DNA from: Halanaerobium sp051746665
GTDB lineage: Bacteria > Bacillota > Halanaerobiia > Halanaerobiales > Halanaerobiaceae
Direction: 5' to 3'
NCBI GenBank assembly: GCA_051746665.1
Contig: JBNJFG010000022.1
Span: forward strand, 1-31,712
Length of the DNA: 31,712 nt
Positions 30,482-31,712 of the stretch are shown piece after piece. Within the stretch, counting starts at the first letter, position 1; each line of letters starts with the position of its first letter. Below the pieces are notes generated by a model, which saw nothing but the letters and a program-made list of their open reading frames with translations, searched no databases and was not told the origin of the DNA. The translations under genes were made by a program, and so were the position numbers.

Positions 30482-31708
30482 ATGAAAGCTGATTTAATAA
30501 TTTTAGGTGCTGGGCCAGCAGGACTTTTTTCTGCTATTCAAGCTGCAAAAAATAATCAAAACAAAAAAATTGTAATTCTAGAAAAGAACTCTAGTGCTGG
30601 CAAAAAACTTTTAATCAGCGGATCTGGGCAGTGTAATTTAACTCATTCAGGTGATATTTCACAATTTTTCGATCATTACGGAGAAAACTATAATTTTCTG
30701 ATGGGCCCACTTTATACTTTTGATAATCAAAAACTAATGCATTTTTTTAAAGATAGAGGAATTAAGTTTAGAAAAGCTAGAGGTGGAAAAATATTCCCTG
30801 AATCAAATCAGGCTTCAGATATTTTGGATATTTTAATAAACGAATCTAAAACTAGAAAAATTGAAATTATATATAATACTGCTGTAAAAGAAGTTAAGCA
30901 TAAAGATAGAATTTTTTCAGTTAAAAGTGCAGCTCAAGTTTATAAAAGTAAATATTTTTTACTTGCAGCAGGTGGCAAATCTTTTCCTAAAACTGGCTCA
31001 ACAGGTGATGGTTTTAAGATTGCTAAAAACTTAGGACATAAAATTATTGAGCCTCGACCCGCACTGGCACCTGTAGTTATTAAAGATTATCAATTTAAAA
31101 TGTTAAGTGGTATTTCTTTAAGAAATAAAGAAATTTCTCTTTGGCGAGATGATCAATTACTTAAAAGCTGGTCTGGTGATCTGCTTTTGACCCACCGTGG
31201 TCTTTCTGGACCAGGTATAATAAACTATTCCCGATATATGAAAAAAGGTGACTTTTTAAAAATTAAACTGCTTAAATACAGTGAAGAGGAATTAGAAAAA
31301 AATCTCTTAAAAAGAATTGAAAGAGAGGGAAAATTGAATTTACTCAATCTTTTAATCAAATATCCGCTGGCACAGAGGTTAATTGAAAAAATACTTGAAA
31401 TTGCAGATATTGATGGCAGCCAGAATGCTGCTCATTTAAGAAAGGATCAAAGAAAAGAAATTATTGAATTATTTTCAAGTTTAAAATTTGAAATTAAAAG
31501 TTTAGCAGATTTTAATCAATCTATGGTAACAAAAGGCGGAATTGACCTTAAAGAAATTAACCCCCAAACTATGGAATCCAGAATAATTAATAATTTTTTT
31601 GCTGCCGGAGAAGTTTTAGATATAGACGGCGATACGGGTGGTTATAATCTTCAAGCAGCTTTTTCTACAGCCTTTTTAGCCGGGACTGAGCTTAAAAAAA
31701 GATTATAA
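30482..31708 (+). CDS. BaiN/HI0933-type NAD(P)/FAD-dependent oxidoreductase
   Basis: 408 residues, full length. The N-terminal FAD site reads LIILGAGPAGLFSAIQAA; GKKLLISGSGQCNLTHSG and GGKIFPES are the family signatures, and the C-terminal GEVLDIDGDTGGYNLQAAFSTA closes the FAD site. Physiological substrates of this family are mostly unknown. The BaiN name comes from a bile-acid pathway, but homologues are widespread and this one should not be assumed to act on bile acids. ATG behind GAAAGGAAG; a single gene at the edge of the window. Confidence 0.92.
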   Translation: MKADLIILGAGPAGLFSAIQAAKNNQNKKIVILEKNSSAGKKLLISGSGQCNLTHSGDISQFFDHYGENYNFLMGPLYTFDNQKLMHFFKDRGIKFRKARGGKIFPESNQASDILDILINESKTRKIEIIYNTAVKEVKHKDRIFSVKSAAQVYKSKYFLLAAGGKSFPKTGSTGDGFKIAKNLGHKIIEPRPALAPVVIKDYQFKMLSGISLRNKEISLWRDDQLLKSWSGDLLLTHRGLSGPGIINYSRYMKKGDFLKIKLLKYSEEELEKNLLKRIEREGKLNLLNLLIKYPLAQRLIEKILEIADIDGSQNAAHLRKDQRKEIIELFSSLKFEIKSLADFNQSMVTKGGIDLKEINPQTMESRIINNFFAAGEVLDIDGDTGGYNLQAAFSTAFLAGTELKKRL

Positions 31709-31712
31709 CTTA

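Noticed and set aside
1..31712. CRISPR array, prophage or complete insertion sequence
   Set aside because: No regularly spaced repeats, no transposase or phage genes; every long open frame is accounted for by metabolic, transport or housekeeping genes.

Overview
The window is AT-rich DNA (roughly 30% GC by eye) from an anaerobic, fermentative Firmicutes-type bacterium. Evidence for this is PyrR-controlled pyrimidine attenuators, strong AAGGAGG ribosome sites, frequent TTG/GTG starts, a soluble NAD-linked [FeFe]-hydrogenase, and promoters of the TTGATT-17-TAAAAT type. The gene mix fits Halanaerobiales or nearby clostridia, but that placement is inference. No complete insertion sequence, prophage or CRISPR array was seen. 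A run of 100 N at 27195-27294 marks a scaffold gap.

Region 1 (1-9694, all minus strand) holds pyrimidine biosynthesis and surface polysaccharide genes. pyrR (257-811) has its own promoter and a PyrR attenuator. A second attenuator follows pyrR, just before a gene that starts at position 4 and runs off the window. carAB (5080-9376) has a separate promoter and a third PyrR attenuator. Between the two pyrimidine blocks lies a probable exopolysaccharide operon: a MshEN-domain processive family 2 glycosyltransferase, a multi-spanning membrane protein and a mannose-1-phosphate guanylyltransferase.

Region 2 (9695-13929) is a three-gene hydrogenase operon, hydC-hydB-hydA in transcription order, with a good promoter and a possible Rex operator. 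A small SAM methyltransferase gene diverges from it.

Region 3 (13938-22150, minus strand) is the most unusual part. It resembles the E. coli ydj-ynj cluster of unknown function. A GltD-like flavoprotein, an HdrB-like CCG protein and a TVP38/TMEM64 membrane protein form one operon. After a 38-bp perfect palindrome comes a second promoter and a YnjB-like lipoprotein, a permease, a CDP-alcohol phosphatidyltransferase, a second permease and a YnjD-like ATPase. The first gene of this second operon has its Shine-Dalgarno sequence separated from its ATG by a 24-nt palindrome, and a GC-rich element like a solo IS200/IS605 right end sits before the second gene.

Region 4 (22355-26958) has a two-gene split permease, then a class V aminotransferase gene followed only 3 nt later by a fluoride riboswitch (crcB motif) with an overlapping terminator, which controls a cation/proton antiporter gene. 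On the plus strand is a membrane protein gene with no canonical start codon but a perfect SD placed for an ATC start.

Region 5 (27103-31712) holds tRNA-Thr(CGT), present twice as exact 99-bp flanks of the N gap and probably one gene, then a DegV protein, a cold-shock protein, an orphan NuoN/MrpD-like membrane subunit, tRNA-Leu(CAA) and a BaiN/HI0933-type flavoprotein.
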